Shown here one piece after another: positions 15,001-30,000 of a stretch of 64,000 bases of DNA; position 1 is the first letter of the stretch; every line of letters begins with the position of its first letter. The notes under the pieces were generated by a model. It did not search any database. It was not told the DNA's origin and saw nothing but the letters and a program-made list of their open reading frames with translations. The translations under genes and the position numbers were made by a program. This DNA comes from Apostichopus japonicus (lineage: Eukaryota > Echinodermata > Holothuroidea > Aspidochirotida > Stichopodidae), in NCBI RefSeq assembly GCF_037975245.1, contig NC_092579.1:3680001-3744000 (forward strand). The letters run 5' to 3'.

Positions 15001-18000
15001 GCTTGTGTTTATACTTGAAAAATACTCCAGGAAATAATTAAAGATATGCATACCAAAGCACTGTAAACAAAAACATGTTGTTATATGCTAGCAACTGCTA
15101 TAGCCACAGGAAAAAGCAGTACTGTATATTTTTTCAATTTCTTTTTTTAATTGTAATTTTTTTAATTTTTAATTTTTAATTTTTAATTTTTAATTTCTTT
15201 TTTCTAATTTAATTTTTAATTTTTTAATTTCTAAATTTCTAAATTTCTATTTTTTTTTATTTCCTTTTTTTTACAAAGATATACAGATTCTGCTTTTTCC
15301 TGTCAGTTAACAGTTGCTGGCAAATAACAGCATTTTTGTGGAATTATACCTCAACATCAGAAACCATTATAAGCTTAATTGTATCATCCCCTGAGGAGTG
15401 TTTTTTGTTGATAATTCTAGGTACTTGCCATGGTCATCTCTAGACCCTCAGAGGAGAACAGAGGCAAGGATGAGGAACCAAATGTTCCATCTCATATACT
15501 AGAGAGCCATTCCTGGCTTCTGAGAGATCTGCCTTCTCTACCTAATTATGATGCGGCCAAGAAACTTGTGGTTGATTCCCTTCGAAAGGTTAGAGCAATA
15601 TTTTGCAATTACATGTGTTTACTAGAAGATGTTAGAGGCATCTCCTACAAAGACTTCATCAAACAACCGAGACTACATTGTATTTAACGTACCTCACAGG
15701 ACAACTTTCTTTAAAGTGGATGTTGGCCTTGGATTCAATTTTCAGCTGAATGATGTATCAGCAATGCAACGTTACATTTATCCTGTCCCGAGAAATGTGT
15801 TCAGTAGCTTGTAACTTTCATTAAGGCTACTTTTTGAGGTTTTGCACATGGGTGGTTCCCACGTTGCAAATATCGGTTTTGACAGTCCGCACTCACGTTT
15901 GGATAAACCCTGCCAATAGAATGCCTGCTGAACACTAGTCACACAGAAATAACTCCAAACTGTAAGGCCTGCATAATGAGCTACATAGGTTATTTTGAAT
16001 GTTAATCTTATGAATTTTAATAACTTTTGTTGTCACTGTGGAATTTGATAAATTTCTCAAACTTAGACTTGGCAACCGCCTTTAAATGTCTGTGTTTATT
16101 GATTAATTTTCAGGCCATGCTTATTGAGACTTGGCAACCCCCTTTTAAATGTCTATTGTGTTTCATTATTTTTCAGGCCATGCTTGTTGAGACACCCATT
16201 TAAATGTCTTTCATCATGTTTCATCGTATTTCATTATTTTTTCAGGCCATGCTGGTTGAGACAGACCCTTCTACCGTCAGTGCGTACATCGCCTACTTGG
16301 CCTACCATTTTGGTCCCACAGAATTATCAGATCTTGTACAGGTCAGTTCATTTCTTTTCCTATCTATATTTATCTATTGTCTATAATTTGTTCAACACAA
16401 TGTTGTGCTGATCACCTTTAACTGATAACTTTGAATCATTTTATATCCAGTTGAAAAGGGGGTACAAACACCCCCCCCCCCCCTCGCCCTGCATCCTATC
16501 TGGGAAACGTGACGCACATCCTTGTTTGTTGAATTTCCAGCAATGAATATAAAAAGAAAAAATGTTAAATTGCACAACACATAGCATTAATATTTAAAAA
16601 GAAAACAAAAGCCTTTTGAAAAAACATGTTTCTCTCCCATGCTCTGTTTTCTTTCTTAGGACCTTGCTCAGCTCGTGGTGGAAAGATTGACTTTGTTGAC
16701 ATTCCTCCTGCCTAAGAATGGAGTCAGTGGCCCTCTCACCGACTGTAACCTCTTCAACATGTTACACATTTTCTCCTGCTACCTCCAGAGGGCTACCAGC
16801 TCTCAGAGCGAAGGCTACAGCTGGGTAAGCAGCGACACGTCCGGCCCATTCCTAGTCGATTTTCGTAGCAGATTGATTACAATTATATCTGAAGAGAAAC
16901 AGAAATATACCAGACATCATCATAGAGCAGAGATAGATTGCAATTTGGCAAAATGTAAATGAATCAGTAACTAGATTCTAGATAAAATCAAGTTGGTCAA
17001 TGTTATACTGATTTTTTAGACCGATTTGAACAGATTCACAATTTTGGAAAATTGCGAGGGTCTTAGTTTGTCCTGTAAGGCCTTTGTCTTTGTTTGGAGA
17101 TGATATTGTTGAATGAAAGATTTCGTGAGAAAATTTGACAGCTTGAATGTGGGGTGATAATGTTTTTCACAAAGTTTTCGCATTTTCCTCGTCAAGAAAC
17201 TGCCATGACGTGTACACACACCTTCATTGCTTGTGGATGAATCCCTAGTAATGTCACAGGTACTACCCAAGACTAAACCAAATTATTTGGGCTCTGTATT
17301 TCTACACTGGATGTAGCTTTCATTTTATGAGACTCGACAAAGTTAAACAAGAAAGGATTGATTGGAATATTTTGCCACATTTTTAAATCTCAATATTGAT
17401 GAATTATATAGTTTGATAATTACTTTCTTATCTTGTCACACATCTTGTATATACTGGTGTAATTCATCAAGCTTTCGGAATCAGTTTCTGTAAACTGTGG
17501 TCAAATTATCTGCAGAGGAAGTGATGAATATTCATGATGTTTAAAGTCACTTTAATGTTTCCTTTCTTTTCTTACCCTTGTACTTTTTTCCTCTTTTAGT
17601 CTGATACCCAGGATCAAGTGTTTCTACAGTGGGAGAGTGGTCTATCAGCTACCATGCATATACTTGTGGTTCATGCTATGGCTATACTTCTGACCTATGG
17701 GCCACCTAAAGGTACCTAATATCAGTGTCACCATCATCTGAAAATAACCTGTAGATAGACTGTTGAATGTAGCATTAATAATCACCATCTTCAAGTAACC
17801 TGTAGATAGACTGTTGGGTGTAGCATTAATAATCACCATGTACAAGTAACCTGTAGATAGGGAGGCTGTTGAGTGTAGCATTAATAATTCACCATCTTCA
17901 AGTAACCTGTAGATAGACTGTTGAGTGTAGCGTTACTAATTCACCATCTTCAAGTAATCTGTAGATAGACTGTTGAGTGTAGTATTAATAATCACCATCT

Positions 18001-21000
18001 ACAAGTAACCTGTAGATAGACTTTTGAGTGTGGTATTAATCATTTTTCTTGAGCTATTTAGTCCTAATTATGCTTTCTAATACTTTCATATGAGTGGCAA
18101 CTGTCCATATCTGTTGCAGAGTAAGTTGTGTCCATTTCATTTAATGGGTGACATGTGTACATACCTGTTAGTGAATGATGTATGTATTTTAGATCCTCCT
18201 GCAAGCAGGAACTCGCGAAGAAGCCATCAATGGCTTATCAAAGCTGCAAGCTGACCGAAGTCAGTCTCTTAGATTCATATTTGACGTCCATGATTATGAA
18301 TTGTCAACAACTCTGTCACTGGACGATATACATTAATCTTGGAGTGACTCGAACTTGGGACCTTATGATTAAAAGGCATCGGCTTTAACCACTGAGCTAA
18401 CACTCCTTGAATGATGTGAGTGATATGATTGATGTATGTGTGTCCTTACCTATTTAACAGTGAATGACCTGTTCCCATTCCTGTTGTGAATGACAAGCTA
18501 TTATTTGAGTGACCAGTCTGTATCTATTAGTGAGTGACAAGCTTCCTGAGTGTTAGGGCCTGTGCCAGTTCCTGTTAACTAGTGATGTGTGACCTGTACC
18601 TGCCAGTGATTGACATTCTCCGTGTCTGTGAAGGGGTTCACACCTGTCACACCAATGTGTGACATATGTCTGTGGAAAGCTTCAGAAATAATCAGCGGAA
18701 TCTAGGCAAATACTTAAATGACGATTTATCAGTCACTTTCAGCTTGATGAAGACAACATTGAAGATATGAATATTCATCCTTGCATGTACGTGAAATGTA
18801 AATGTCTGCAAACGCACAAATCTATGTCATTCACTTATCTTGTTTCCTCTTTAGATGCGACTAATTTCAACATCCTCTTAAATACTTGGTTTCCCGACAA
18901 AAGTCAGCCACCGTCTGCATTCCTGGTCGACACTTCCGAAGAAGCGCTTCTCTTCCCTGATTGGCTTAAACTCAGGATGATACGGTCTGCTGTCCCTAAG
19001 TTAGTAGATGCAGGTGAGTTGACATAAGATTTCCACCACATTTCAAATAGCTGTATATGCAGATTATGCAGATTATGAAGATATATGCAGATTCGTAAGT
19101 TTGTCGAGATGGTGTAGTCCGCGCAACACATCAGTGAATAAATAAACTCTTTGTAAGCTTCTGACAGCAAAGGTGTTTGAGTTCTGGTTTTGATCAGTTC
19201 TGTGTTGTTTCTTTTATTTTGGTTGTTTCTATTTTGTTGTATATTTATCTTTTGCTTGTATATAAGCAGGAGTAAAAGGACTTGTATCAATTCTTATAGA
19301 TTGATGAAGTGAAAATAGACTAAAACGGTTTATTCTGAGATGTTGGATAAACTGATCATACAGAAACCCTAACTTGCAGAAGGTTCTGTGAGGAAGATAT
19401 TAAACAATCATTCCAATATCATGAAATTCAGTGCCAACTTGAAGATACATTATCATTTTAACTAGAATCTTCTGTCAAGTTTCGAATTGAATTTTCAAAT
19501 TTTCGCATTGAATAGTTAGTTGAAATGTTGGTCCTTATCCTGATATGCCTAGTATATTTGGGATAAACTTCATATGAATAGTGGCGGTCTGGAAATCAAC
19601 CCAGAACAAGTATATTGAAATTACCTAGTATACCTGAACACTTGCCAATACCAACTCAGTAACCACGTCAACTGATGCTGGATCATACAGTTACTAACCT
19701 AACAATACCGATAAAACCGCTAAATAATAACCACAGTTAGGCTGGTTTTTGGTCATACCAACCGACATTAATTTGTATAGGGGTAAACATTAGGTATGTA
19801 ATGAGATTTGAAAATTTCATTTTATGTTTAAATATGTGGAATAAATTTACTGTGTTCTCCTCTGTAAATTGATTTACTTGGTATCTGTCTGGTTTTGTTT
19901 CCTCTGTTAATTTTGATGTCTTTTTCATTTCCTTTTCTAGCCTTGGTTGAATTGGAGCCTGCTCAGCTTGTTCTGTTTGTCCAGTCGTTTGGAATTCCCG
20001 TCCAGAGTGTAAGGTCAGTGACACTGAGATAACCTTTGACCTGACCAGGTTTTGTGATTTAGATCAGTACTTAGCATACTATATTACCCAATATGTCTGT
20101 TGTTCCATGGCACTGAGAATGATTTTATAACTCTTTATAGTGGGAACGAAAGTCAACAAAACTAATAGTTAATAGATGTGAAAAAGTTATAACTGAATAT
20201 TTCATCTCATTTCCAAGAGCATGTAATATAAAGACATAATAATTATACCAAGATATATAGAATGACTTTGAGCAAAGTGTATTTTACTTATCAAGGCCCC
20301 AAAACTTCAGGCTATTTACTGGCTAAGCCCGAGTTGAGTTTGTCATTTGCCAGTGGAAAGAAAAGAGTACTTTTAATTTTCTGCCAGTAGACACATAGTA
20401 AGGTTGTAGACAATCCCCACTCAAAGAATCAGCACGGTTTCCGTACCTAACATAAGCCACCTTGTATTACTGCTTATCATCAGCAAATATCATTGGGTTG
20501 CTTGCAAAGTCCTGTACAGTAACTGATATGTGTTGTATTTTCATGAAAAAAAGGCCTGTGAGAATTTGGCTTTAGCCAGTAGATTTTTTTTCCAAGCACT
20601 GGCATTTTTAAGCAAGTGGTTAAATAGGAAAATTCTAGGCCCTGTTTTATGATGCAGTAGTCCACAAATAGAAAACCATAGAGGGCAATGTAGTTTTGTT
20701 TCAAAGATTTGTTTGCTTCTGAAGATATTCACCCTTGAAAGTATGTAATATATTTGGAATGCTCCTTTACATATAATGTAGATAAGGTTATCTGAACATT
20801 GTTATCTGAACATTGTTAATGTTAAATTCATTGGGATTTAACTTTATATTCATAGCTTCAACAACACACTTCATAACAAGACACCAAAAGTTGAAAATTA
20901 AACATATATGTTCTTCATTGACTCGTTCTTTTGTGTTGTTGAGTCAAAGAGTGTGTAAGCTAAATATGCAATAAGTAACCCACTTCCCCCCCCCCCACCC

Positions 21001-24000
21001 CTCTCCTGTCTGGTTCATTACCACCATTTAATTTCATTCATTTCAAAATGGTAATATTTTTGTTATTTTACAGTAAGTTACTGGTCCACCTTGATGCTGC
21101 TGTGGATCAGATGCCATCTGCTTTAGAACGAGCTGTCGCATCTAAGGCATACATGGCCCGGCTGGTAGAGGTCCAGCACATGAGGGGGGCTACAGGGGGG
21201 AGCACTTTTAAAGGCCTTTTGATCTCAGAAGAGCCAAAGAAAGAACCAGAGGATAAAAAAGAAAAAGGTATTGTATTTTGTTTTTGTCACCCATGGTTTA
21301 TTTGTTGGTTTCGTCTTTGTTGTGTGTACGCATAAATGAATGAGGAACTAATTGGGATACGTGGCAATATGAAATTAAATTGTAGTAAGTGAGAATTTGA
21401 TTAACAGTAATCAGCTGTTATTTATAAGTCACAATGGTCCCTCTGTTCCTGGTATAAATTTGGAACATATTTTCTAAATACCAGCAGTCCAGCTGAGATT
21501 CATCATTTATTTTTATATCCATTCTGCTCCTTCCTCTTTGTCAGGTGTCCTAGATCATATTTGATTAATTAATTTATTGAATGGAGATCTGGAAGTTTAC
21601 CAGAATTATATTCTATAATTTTATCTGTGTTTCAGCAAAAAGTACTCTATTCTTTTTGTTATTTAATGTTCAGAACCATCGACTTCCAAACCATCTGACA
21701 GGGATGTTGAGATGAAGGAGGTCAAGCCCTCTGGACAACAGAAACAAGAGCCATGGACTAGGGCAGTGTGCTATGGACACCTAAGAAAGGTATTATACTA
21801 GCCTCTCTTCACTTTCAATGGTTTGAGTTTGACAGCTGTTGGATATAGTATGCGATGTATGTATGTATTTTAGATCCTCCTGCAAAGCAGGAACTCGCGA
21901 AGAAGCCATCATTGGCTTATTAAAGCCGCAAGCTGACCGAAGTCAGCCTCTTAGATTCATATTTTAAAGTCCATTATTATGAATTGTCATTTGTCAACAA
22001 CTCTGTAACTGGACGACATACATTAATCTTGGAGTGACTCAAACTCAAATGATGCTAGGCAGGTTATGAAATTCGCAATATTTTCACCTGCAACATTTGA
22101 ACTGTGATATTTAAAACGACTGTTCTATCAAGTTTACTATTTTGTTTAAACATTGAAAATAAAGTGCCGTACTCTCCATGCAATCTAAGAATAGAAGGAT
22201 CAGTGCATCTGACTTTGCCATGAAATTGTATGTAGACATGTAGGAGAACTAATATGTAAAGGTAATTAGTGGAATGTACTAGAGATGCATTTAATTAACA
22301 TAACGAGCATCTAGCCGACGAATCCCAACGCCGTATTTGCATAAACTATTGAAGGGCCGATGTATACTTTGTTTATATTTCTCCTACTCTTGTAGATATG
22401 AAACTGATTTGTCTACTTTAAATTTATGTAAATTTATTCCTCTTCTGGTTTTACTCTAATCTTGATCTTCTTTGGTCTTCAGTTGCTGATTGAGTCTCAG
22501 GTCAAACCTGCTGAAAAGCAAAAGATTTGCAGACAGTTACAGAAGGTTGGTAAAATTCTCTTGTTTGACAACTTGCATTACTTATGTTAGATCACATCAC
22601 ACTTATGCTTAAAATGAATTTGAAAATTGACGACTAACACGCAGGGAAATGGTTTTTACGCCTTCATTAAACAGAGAATAGACCCTACTTATGATTCAAA
22701 TAAGTCCTACCAAATGTCATCCAGGGATAAAAGTAGTTCCACTTAGCTCCTTCACATTGGTTGACATCAAATCTAATGTAAGATTTTGAAATGAAGCAGT
22801 ATTCTCTGTTTAATAAAAGCAGTTTTTGTATATTAGAGGTATTTTTGTAACATTTTCATATTGAACATTTTGGTGTTTTCCTCAAGTTGATAGAGTCATG
22901 ATCGGGTGTTTCAGTGTTTAAAGTGTCAATCCCAGAATCCTTTGAGAAGTACCCAAGTTTTCTCCCAGCAAGTAGTGGGGGGGGGGGTGGTAGAGGGAGG
23001 GGAATGGGAGTGGGGATGAAGGAAATCTCCTTTACAGAGTAAGGTTGATCACGTCACATTTGTGAATTGTCTACGTTAGTTTCTCTTGCTTCGTTTGTTG
23101 GTATTGCACCAACTGACCGTTCTGTTTCATATCAAACAGTACAGCAACATTAAGAGGTTACTTTTTCCAACCCTGGCATATTTGGTCTTCTCCGCAAACA
23201 GGTCCTGATGCAGGAGCACAAGTCATCAAGTACCCATGGTGATGGAGTCTTCAGTTGGTTAGTGGAGGCTCTGAGAGGATTCACAGAGGATGATGATGGT
23301 CGGGCTAGCATGATCATCTCTCTCAACGCTAACAGTAACTTACTTCTGGCTCTCTTCAGAGTCATTCTTCAACTTGGGGTAACGCTTCACCATTCATCCT
23401 TCTTCCAACATTGAAAGAAACTCTGTTGAGTGATTAACTTGTAGTTTGTTTATATGCAATAATCCAAACAGTGGTTATCAGTAATAAACATTCTATAAAT
23501 GACACCACATTGATGGCCATTCTCTCTCTTTCCCCCGCCCCCTCCCCCACCCCCATCTTGTAACACAATCCAGTGCATGCATCTGTATGGTGCTTGTTTG
23601 TCTACTAGTACTTCCAAAACTGAAGTAATTCTTGCCAGTAATGTTACTGATCAAATGGAATGTCATTAAAATTGAAGGTTCTGTATGAACACTGGTACTA
23701 ACAAAGTTACTATTCTTCATTCTGTTATTTTATTTTCTTTTCTTTTGGTTGACAATTTATCGAACAGATTAAGAGTAACCATCAGAGAACTTTACTTGAA
23801 GTTATTACAGCCCTCCAGGATACTCACTGCATCGTAGATTCATCCTTCAACAAACTGTTAAACCACTACAAAGCAAAACTAAAGGCTGTGTTGCCAGGTA
23901 AAGTAATAACTAGGACAATGGGGAATCTTCAGCCACACCCTAACTCAACAGAGGGGGGCTGCCATAACGGTCCTTTCTAGTTCTGTGAAACTTGACGAGC

Positions 24001-27000
24001 TACAGTCTCTGAAAAGTACTGGGAATTCCTTTGAATCCCTGAGGAAACTTTCTGGGCAAACTACCTGCACATTACCTAAACACATAGTGTGACACATTCG
24101 AAGTAACATGTTGGTTTTACCATTCATAGATAGCACAATTTAGCAACGAAATGTAAACTGTTGCACCTTGTTTTTTTGTTTGGCTATTTTACACATGTCT
24201 GGTTGCCGTCAACCAATGAGAAAGCTTCTCTCCCCGCCCCCCATCCCCTGCTCTACTGGCATATGATATTACAAAAGTTCCTAGTGCACAGTACATGAAT
24301 ATATATCAGTTATAAACAGTTGAGAAATTATTCAACATTGTTTCAAAAGTTACAAAAAATAGCACCAGTTTGCATCTAAACTCCCTCCATTTTATCAAGA
24401 TTTCTCAAAGGTGAGTAGAACCCCTCACCCCCCTCCCTTTCCAGTACAAAACAGTGGTTGCACCCCTGGTCCAAACCACTCACAATCTGTTACCATTCAT
24501 CTTGTTCATGTTCTTGGTACTGTTCATTTGTTCTGACTGTCCTAACTGATTATACTATTCATCTGTATCTATGTACATTTTGTTTACAAATGGGATGACG
24601 GGTAAATAATGTTTTAAGGTCTGATGGACTTTGGATATGTCATTTCATATGTCATGAAAGGTTCTCCAGACGCAAGATTTTGTTAACTTTTTACATAGTA
24701 AATTATTATATATAAAGCTTATTGTGTTTTTCGACCAGTTTCTGTTAAAGCTTGCATAGCTTAATATACACTCTGTACAGAAGTACATTCTAAGCTTAAC
24801 AAAATGGAAAACTCTCTCATTAGTCTTCGATAGTTGACAGCTTTCTTTAAAATATCCTGTGTTAATATTTTATTTCCAGGATCCGATTCTCAATCTGGTG
24901 ACAAGATGACGAAATTGAACGAAGAAAAAAAGTCACAGTGAGTGCAAACATTGAGTTTTGGATTGTCTTATCAAATTTCTATCGACTATATTCCTTAAAA
25001 TGAGTGTAATATCAAAAAAATTTAAACCCATCATTCCGTTCATCAGTCAGTCAGTCAGTCTGCTAGTACTTTCCACTTTTTGTGAGGTAATAGCGTAACT
25101 AGGGAACATGTAACCCATTTGTGGATGCAATGAAAACCAGGTATTCTCCAACAGATACTGAGTTTGTACAGAATACAAGATGTTACAATTGATAAGATAT
25201 GTAGCAAGGCTGACTACCGGTCTATACAGTGTGTATGCTGGCTGGATGTGTATCTTCTGACAATAGCAGTGTTAGGACACAACGTTGGACATATATCCAT
25301 AACTTAATCATTCAGTTAGAACCATCATATTCTTTGAGTATATACCTAACTAAATTTTAAAACTGTTTCTATTATTGTATAACTACATATAAGACAAACA
25401 GCATATAAAACACTTGATGCATGATACCACGTGTATGGTTGTGACATTCCATTAGACATATCTGTAGTTTAATGAGGTGGCGGGCGATGGGTGGGGGGGG
25501 GGGGAGGGCAATGGGTGAAATAGCAACAACTGAAACTTTCATTTACAAACAAGATGGTAATTTTGTCTCATAAAAATTGAATTTTTCCCAAGAACATGAT
25601 AAGCATTATTCTGTCTTATGTCTGTTCCTGTTATCTTGCTTTGTCTGGTAGGTCCGTCCCGAGTGACGTTCATCGTCGTTTGCTGGCTAATCCAGAGTCT
25701 CTCTTCACCAAGTCGGCTGGTCTGGACTCTAAGAGTGTCAAGGAGAGCATCTATCCGCTAACGTTACTTGCCCATCAGACAGACTGGACGGTCCTACACA
25801 GATGTATTCATCAATTGCTCGGACCAAACATTGAAAGGTAACCAGGGGGAATATGTGTTAAAGGCCATGTACAATAGCCTACATTTCAAAGAAGGGTTTT
25901 TTCCACTCCCTCGGTCATGAATGTTACCACTCCATGCCCTCATTTTTTTTTTTTGGTGGATATCAAGCGATGATGGTCTCTTTTTGGGTGTAAATGCAAG
26001 AACATCAATAAATATTAAAATTTGAAATTAAGGGAGATAATGATGTTTAAAACTCAGCCTGATCTACTAAAATAGCCAATTGATACAAAAGTGTTTACTG
26101 ATTGGAAGGGTTTGATGTTTCTTTCCATGAAGGATTTACATAAAATACAGCCTAGTTTATACCTTTAACTTCCTTTCTTAACTTTCATCCTATTGGCCCT
26201 TTCTTAACTTCCATTCTATTGGCCATTTCTTAAGATCCTATTAACATAACTTCTAACATATTAAAAGTTTACTGGTTCTCTGTGCAAGAAGCCAGTGTGG
26301 TTCTGAAATGACCTCGGATGCTGGTCAGGCTGGTGTGGTGATGAAACCATCTCAGATAATATCAAGGACATATCACATATATATCATATCACAATATATA
26401 TATATATATATCAAGGACATTTCAGATATTTTCAAGGACATTCCCATCCTCCATTAAATCATCATTTAATCTTAATCCTCAGAAGTCACTGATAGAAATT
26501 AAAGTAACTACGTTCCACTCTCCTCTGTGTCATTGCTCCTTACACTATTCAGTCTTGGTATGTTGAATTTCTATGCAGGTACAACCCTTCCACAGTTTTG
26601 GACTTTCTCTGGGCTTGCTTGCACAATCCCAAACTTTGGCAGGGACGTGATACAAAAGCATCAAAGGTAAGTTCAATATCTCAGCAAAATGACCATAAAC
26701 TGATATTTTTCATATTGGCTATCTTCCCTGCAATTAGAAATATTTAAGGGAACTTGACATTGGACTTCAAAATTGTTTGTCAAGAGAGTGAAAATGCTCA
26801 TTTGTTTTTGTGAAATTGAGGTGTTTTAGGCATTTTTAAGGTTTCTCATCACTAACAGTCAGACAAAGCAACAGAAAATAATATGCAATTGAAATATTGG
26901 TAGTTTCATTGTGGTGTGGAATTAAAGAGTATATGTAAAGCTTTCAGTATGATATAGCATTGATTCTTTGCATAAAAGATGTATTTCCCCACGCAAAAAT

Positions 27001-30000
27001 AAACACATATTTACTTGGTACTGGCTATGACAGAATTTTGTAATATTTATGCATAAACATATTTTACTTAGTCTCATGCAAACTTTCCTCTTGCCTGCAG
27101 AGGCACGGAGAGGAGGATATCTTGTCTCTGGCTCCGGACCAGTCTTGCTGCATCGCATCTTACATCGCCATGGAAGCATCAAGCCTGCCCTCACTCGGTG
27201 ACGACGATAGCGCCATGCTCTCCAAGATACAGCAGAGGCTCGGTCTCCTGATCCGCTGCTGTAGCGACAACAAAGATGCCCTGTCTAGAGTCGGGGAATT
27301 CTTGAATGATCAGATAAATACTGACAGGTAAGGGGAATTCTTGAATGATCAGATAAATACTGACAGGTAAGGGGAATTCTTGAATGATCAGATAAATACT
27401 GACAGGGTAAGGGGAATTCTTGAATGATCAGATAAATACTGACAGGGTAAGGGGAATTCTTGAATGATCAGATAAATACTGACAGGTAAGGAGAATTCTT
27501 GAATGATCTGATAAATATGACAGGTAAGGGGAATTTTTGAATGATCTGATAAATATGACAGGTAAGGGGAATTTTTGAATGATCTGATAAAAACTGACAG
27601 GTAAGGGGAATACTTGAATAATCTGATAAATATGACAGGTAAGGGGAATTTTTGAATGATCTGATAAAAACTGACAGGTAAGGGGAATACTTGAATAATC
27701 AGATAAATACTGACAGGTAAGGGGAATTCTTGAGCGATCAGATAAATACTGACAGGTAAGGGGAATTCTTGAATGATCAGATAAAAACTGACAGGTAAGG
27801 GGAATTCTTGAATGATCAGATAAATACTGACTGGTAAGGGGAATTCTTGAATGATCAGATAAATACTGACAGGTAAGGGGAATTCTTGAATAGTCAGATA
27901 AATACTGACAGGTAAGGGGAATTCTTGAATGATCAGATAAATACTGACAGGTAAGAAGAGTTCTTGAATGATCAGATAAATACTGACAGGTAAGGGGAAT
28001 TCTTGAATGATCAGATAAATACTGACATGAGGAGAATATTGGAATGATCAGATAAAATTCTGACATATAACAGAAAATTTATTAATTACTAAGTTAAGTT
28101 AAATGACAGCCAAGGGAACTCTTGGATGGTCAGATAAATGCTGATTTGAGGAGACTATTTGAATGATCTGATTAATAATCTGTTTCCATGATCTACATTC
28201 AGCCCTAGGTCCAAGTGGTATCGAATACTGCTGACAGAGTTGTACCTACAAATCCCAGAGGTGATTCACTACGTGCCCAACATCCCACCACAGACCTTGA
28301 CAGCAGAACATTCCAGCCTGCCATCAGGAATAGATTCATTCTCCCATAGGTATGTTTTTAAAGTTTTTATCTGATCATACTCTCTGTCTGTCATACCGTC
28401 TCAAAGGAAAAATGATGCTTTGGTCAGAGCTGAAAACTGTATTCTTTGTAGTTTATTTTGAGCAGCTGTTAAGTCTGATATAAATCCAAAGCTTTTGCTC
28501 TCAAAGAGGTGTTATTTTAACTTATGAGTGTTTAAGAGGAATCATTAAAGTGTAACAATTGATTTGTAAGCATATTTGACACACTTAGGCAGTTAAGTTT
28601 CAGCTCGCAGAGTTGTGCGTTTTTACTACCAAATCCAGTTGAGTGATTTTATCCTGTTGAGTTTGGAAAAATTTAGGACAAGGGTTGTCAATTTTTTCAC
28701 ATATTTGAAAGTGGTAAATTAAGTGGAGGATCAATTCATTTCAAACGTGAAAGGGAGCATGAAGTTTTTGAAGTGTTTGTTTGCCAAGGGATATGATCTT
28801 ATTTTAGTGAAAGTTTCTCAGACAATTTTCAAGTGGAAGGGGGGTGGGCAGCTGGGTGGAATGGGGTTAAGAGGAACATTAATGTGAGGTCAATTCTGTA
28901 CCTGGTACCCCAACAAAGAAGATAAGTTGTACAACCCATATCGATGAGTTGGTACACGTCCATATGTCGAAGGGGAGGATGCAATGGTGGGGGGGGGGGA
29001 TTAAATGTTTTTTCATGATAGCCAATAAAGGATTTATATTTACAGAAAAAAATAGAAAAAAACAGAAAAAATAATTTCACTGCACAAGATACAAAAGCTT
29101 GACAGTATCGGTATTGTATGAAGTTATGTTTCCACCAACCATTTCTCATCCTCTCTTTAGGCTTCTAACTCTCCTAGCATCTCAAGTCACCAGTGTGGCT
29201 GGTCGTCAGAGGAAATTGGATGCCCTCGCAGCTCTTCGTACTCTGGCAACCTCTCACCCCTCCCTCCTGATGAGGTAAGCTAAAGAAAGGCATAGGTTGC
29301 CTTTAAGAGGATGAGGTTGTAATGAGTGGTGCGAAAAGTTGCAGATGTGGCAAGAAGCACGAAAGTCAGCTTTAAGTTAATATAAACCAGCTATGGTCAA
29401 CATGTATGTTCACATAGCCATAGTGAAATATACTGCGGCTGGGTTTGCAGATGTTAGTTTTAAGCATGCAATATACTCTGTCTCATCTTAGCTCATAGAT
29501 AAATCTAATCGAGGCTGGCTTTGAACAGTGTTGATGTGTTCCTAGTTTACGGTTGATCCCTCCTTTCATGATCCCGATCCACCTACCTTACTAATTAACC
29601 TACATTTTTACACCCCTTCTGCCCACTTTATCTCCCTAGCCCTTTCACAGTGTGATCTGTGTCTTCTTCATTAATTGCTCAGTCTATTATTACTCAGCTT
29701 TTCATCATTTCATTGCTGTTTGGTAAAAATTTAGTCTTCTACCCTTCCGTCTAGTATTTTTATGGTCTCTTTAGTCTGTTTCAGTTTGCCTTTGTAACCC
29801 ATAAACCCTTGCGAGCTTCTCCCACATTCGTGGTCGCTTAAGGGTCGTAGATAAAAAATAAAATAATAATAACGAATTAAAAAACCAAATTATTATTATT
29901 ATTGAAGAAGATCCTGCTAGAATCAAGTGTCAGACCATTTAAGTTTGTTTGTTGTTTTCTCATTGTTCTCAGATTGTGTTACTTTGTTTGTTTCCTTCTT

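Noticed and set aside
18904-19290. Minus-strand 128-codon ORF
   Set aside because: Its right half is the antisense of INTS1 exon 20; the rest is intron with no coding bias.
27428-28066. 212-codon minus-strand ORF with a 13-residue repeat
   Set aside because: It is only the 39-bp minisatellite read backwards; a unit divisible by three without a stop is open by construction. It overlaps INTS1 exon/intron sequence and has no splice or start context.
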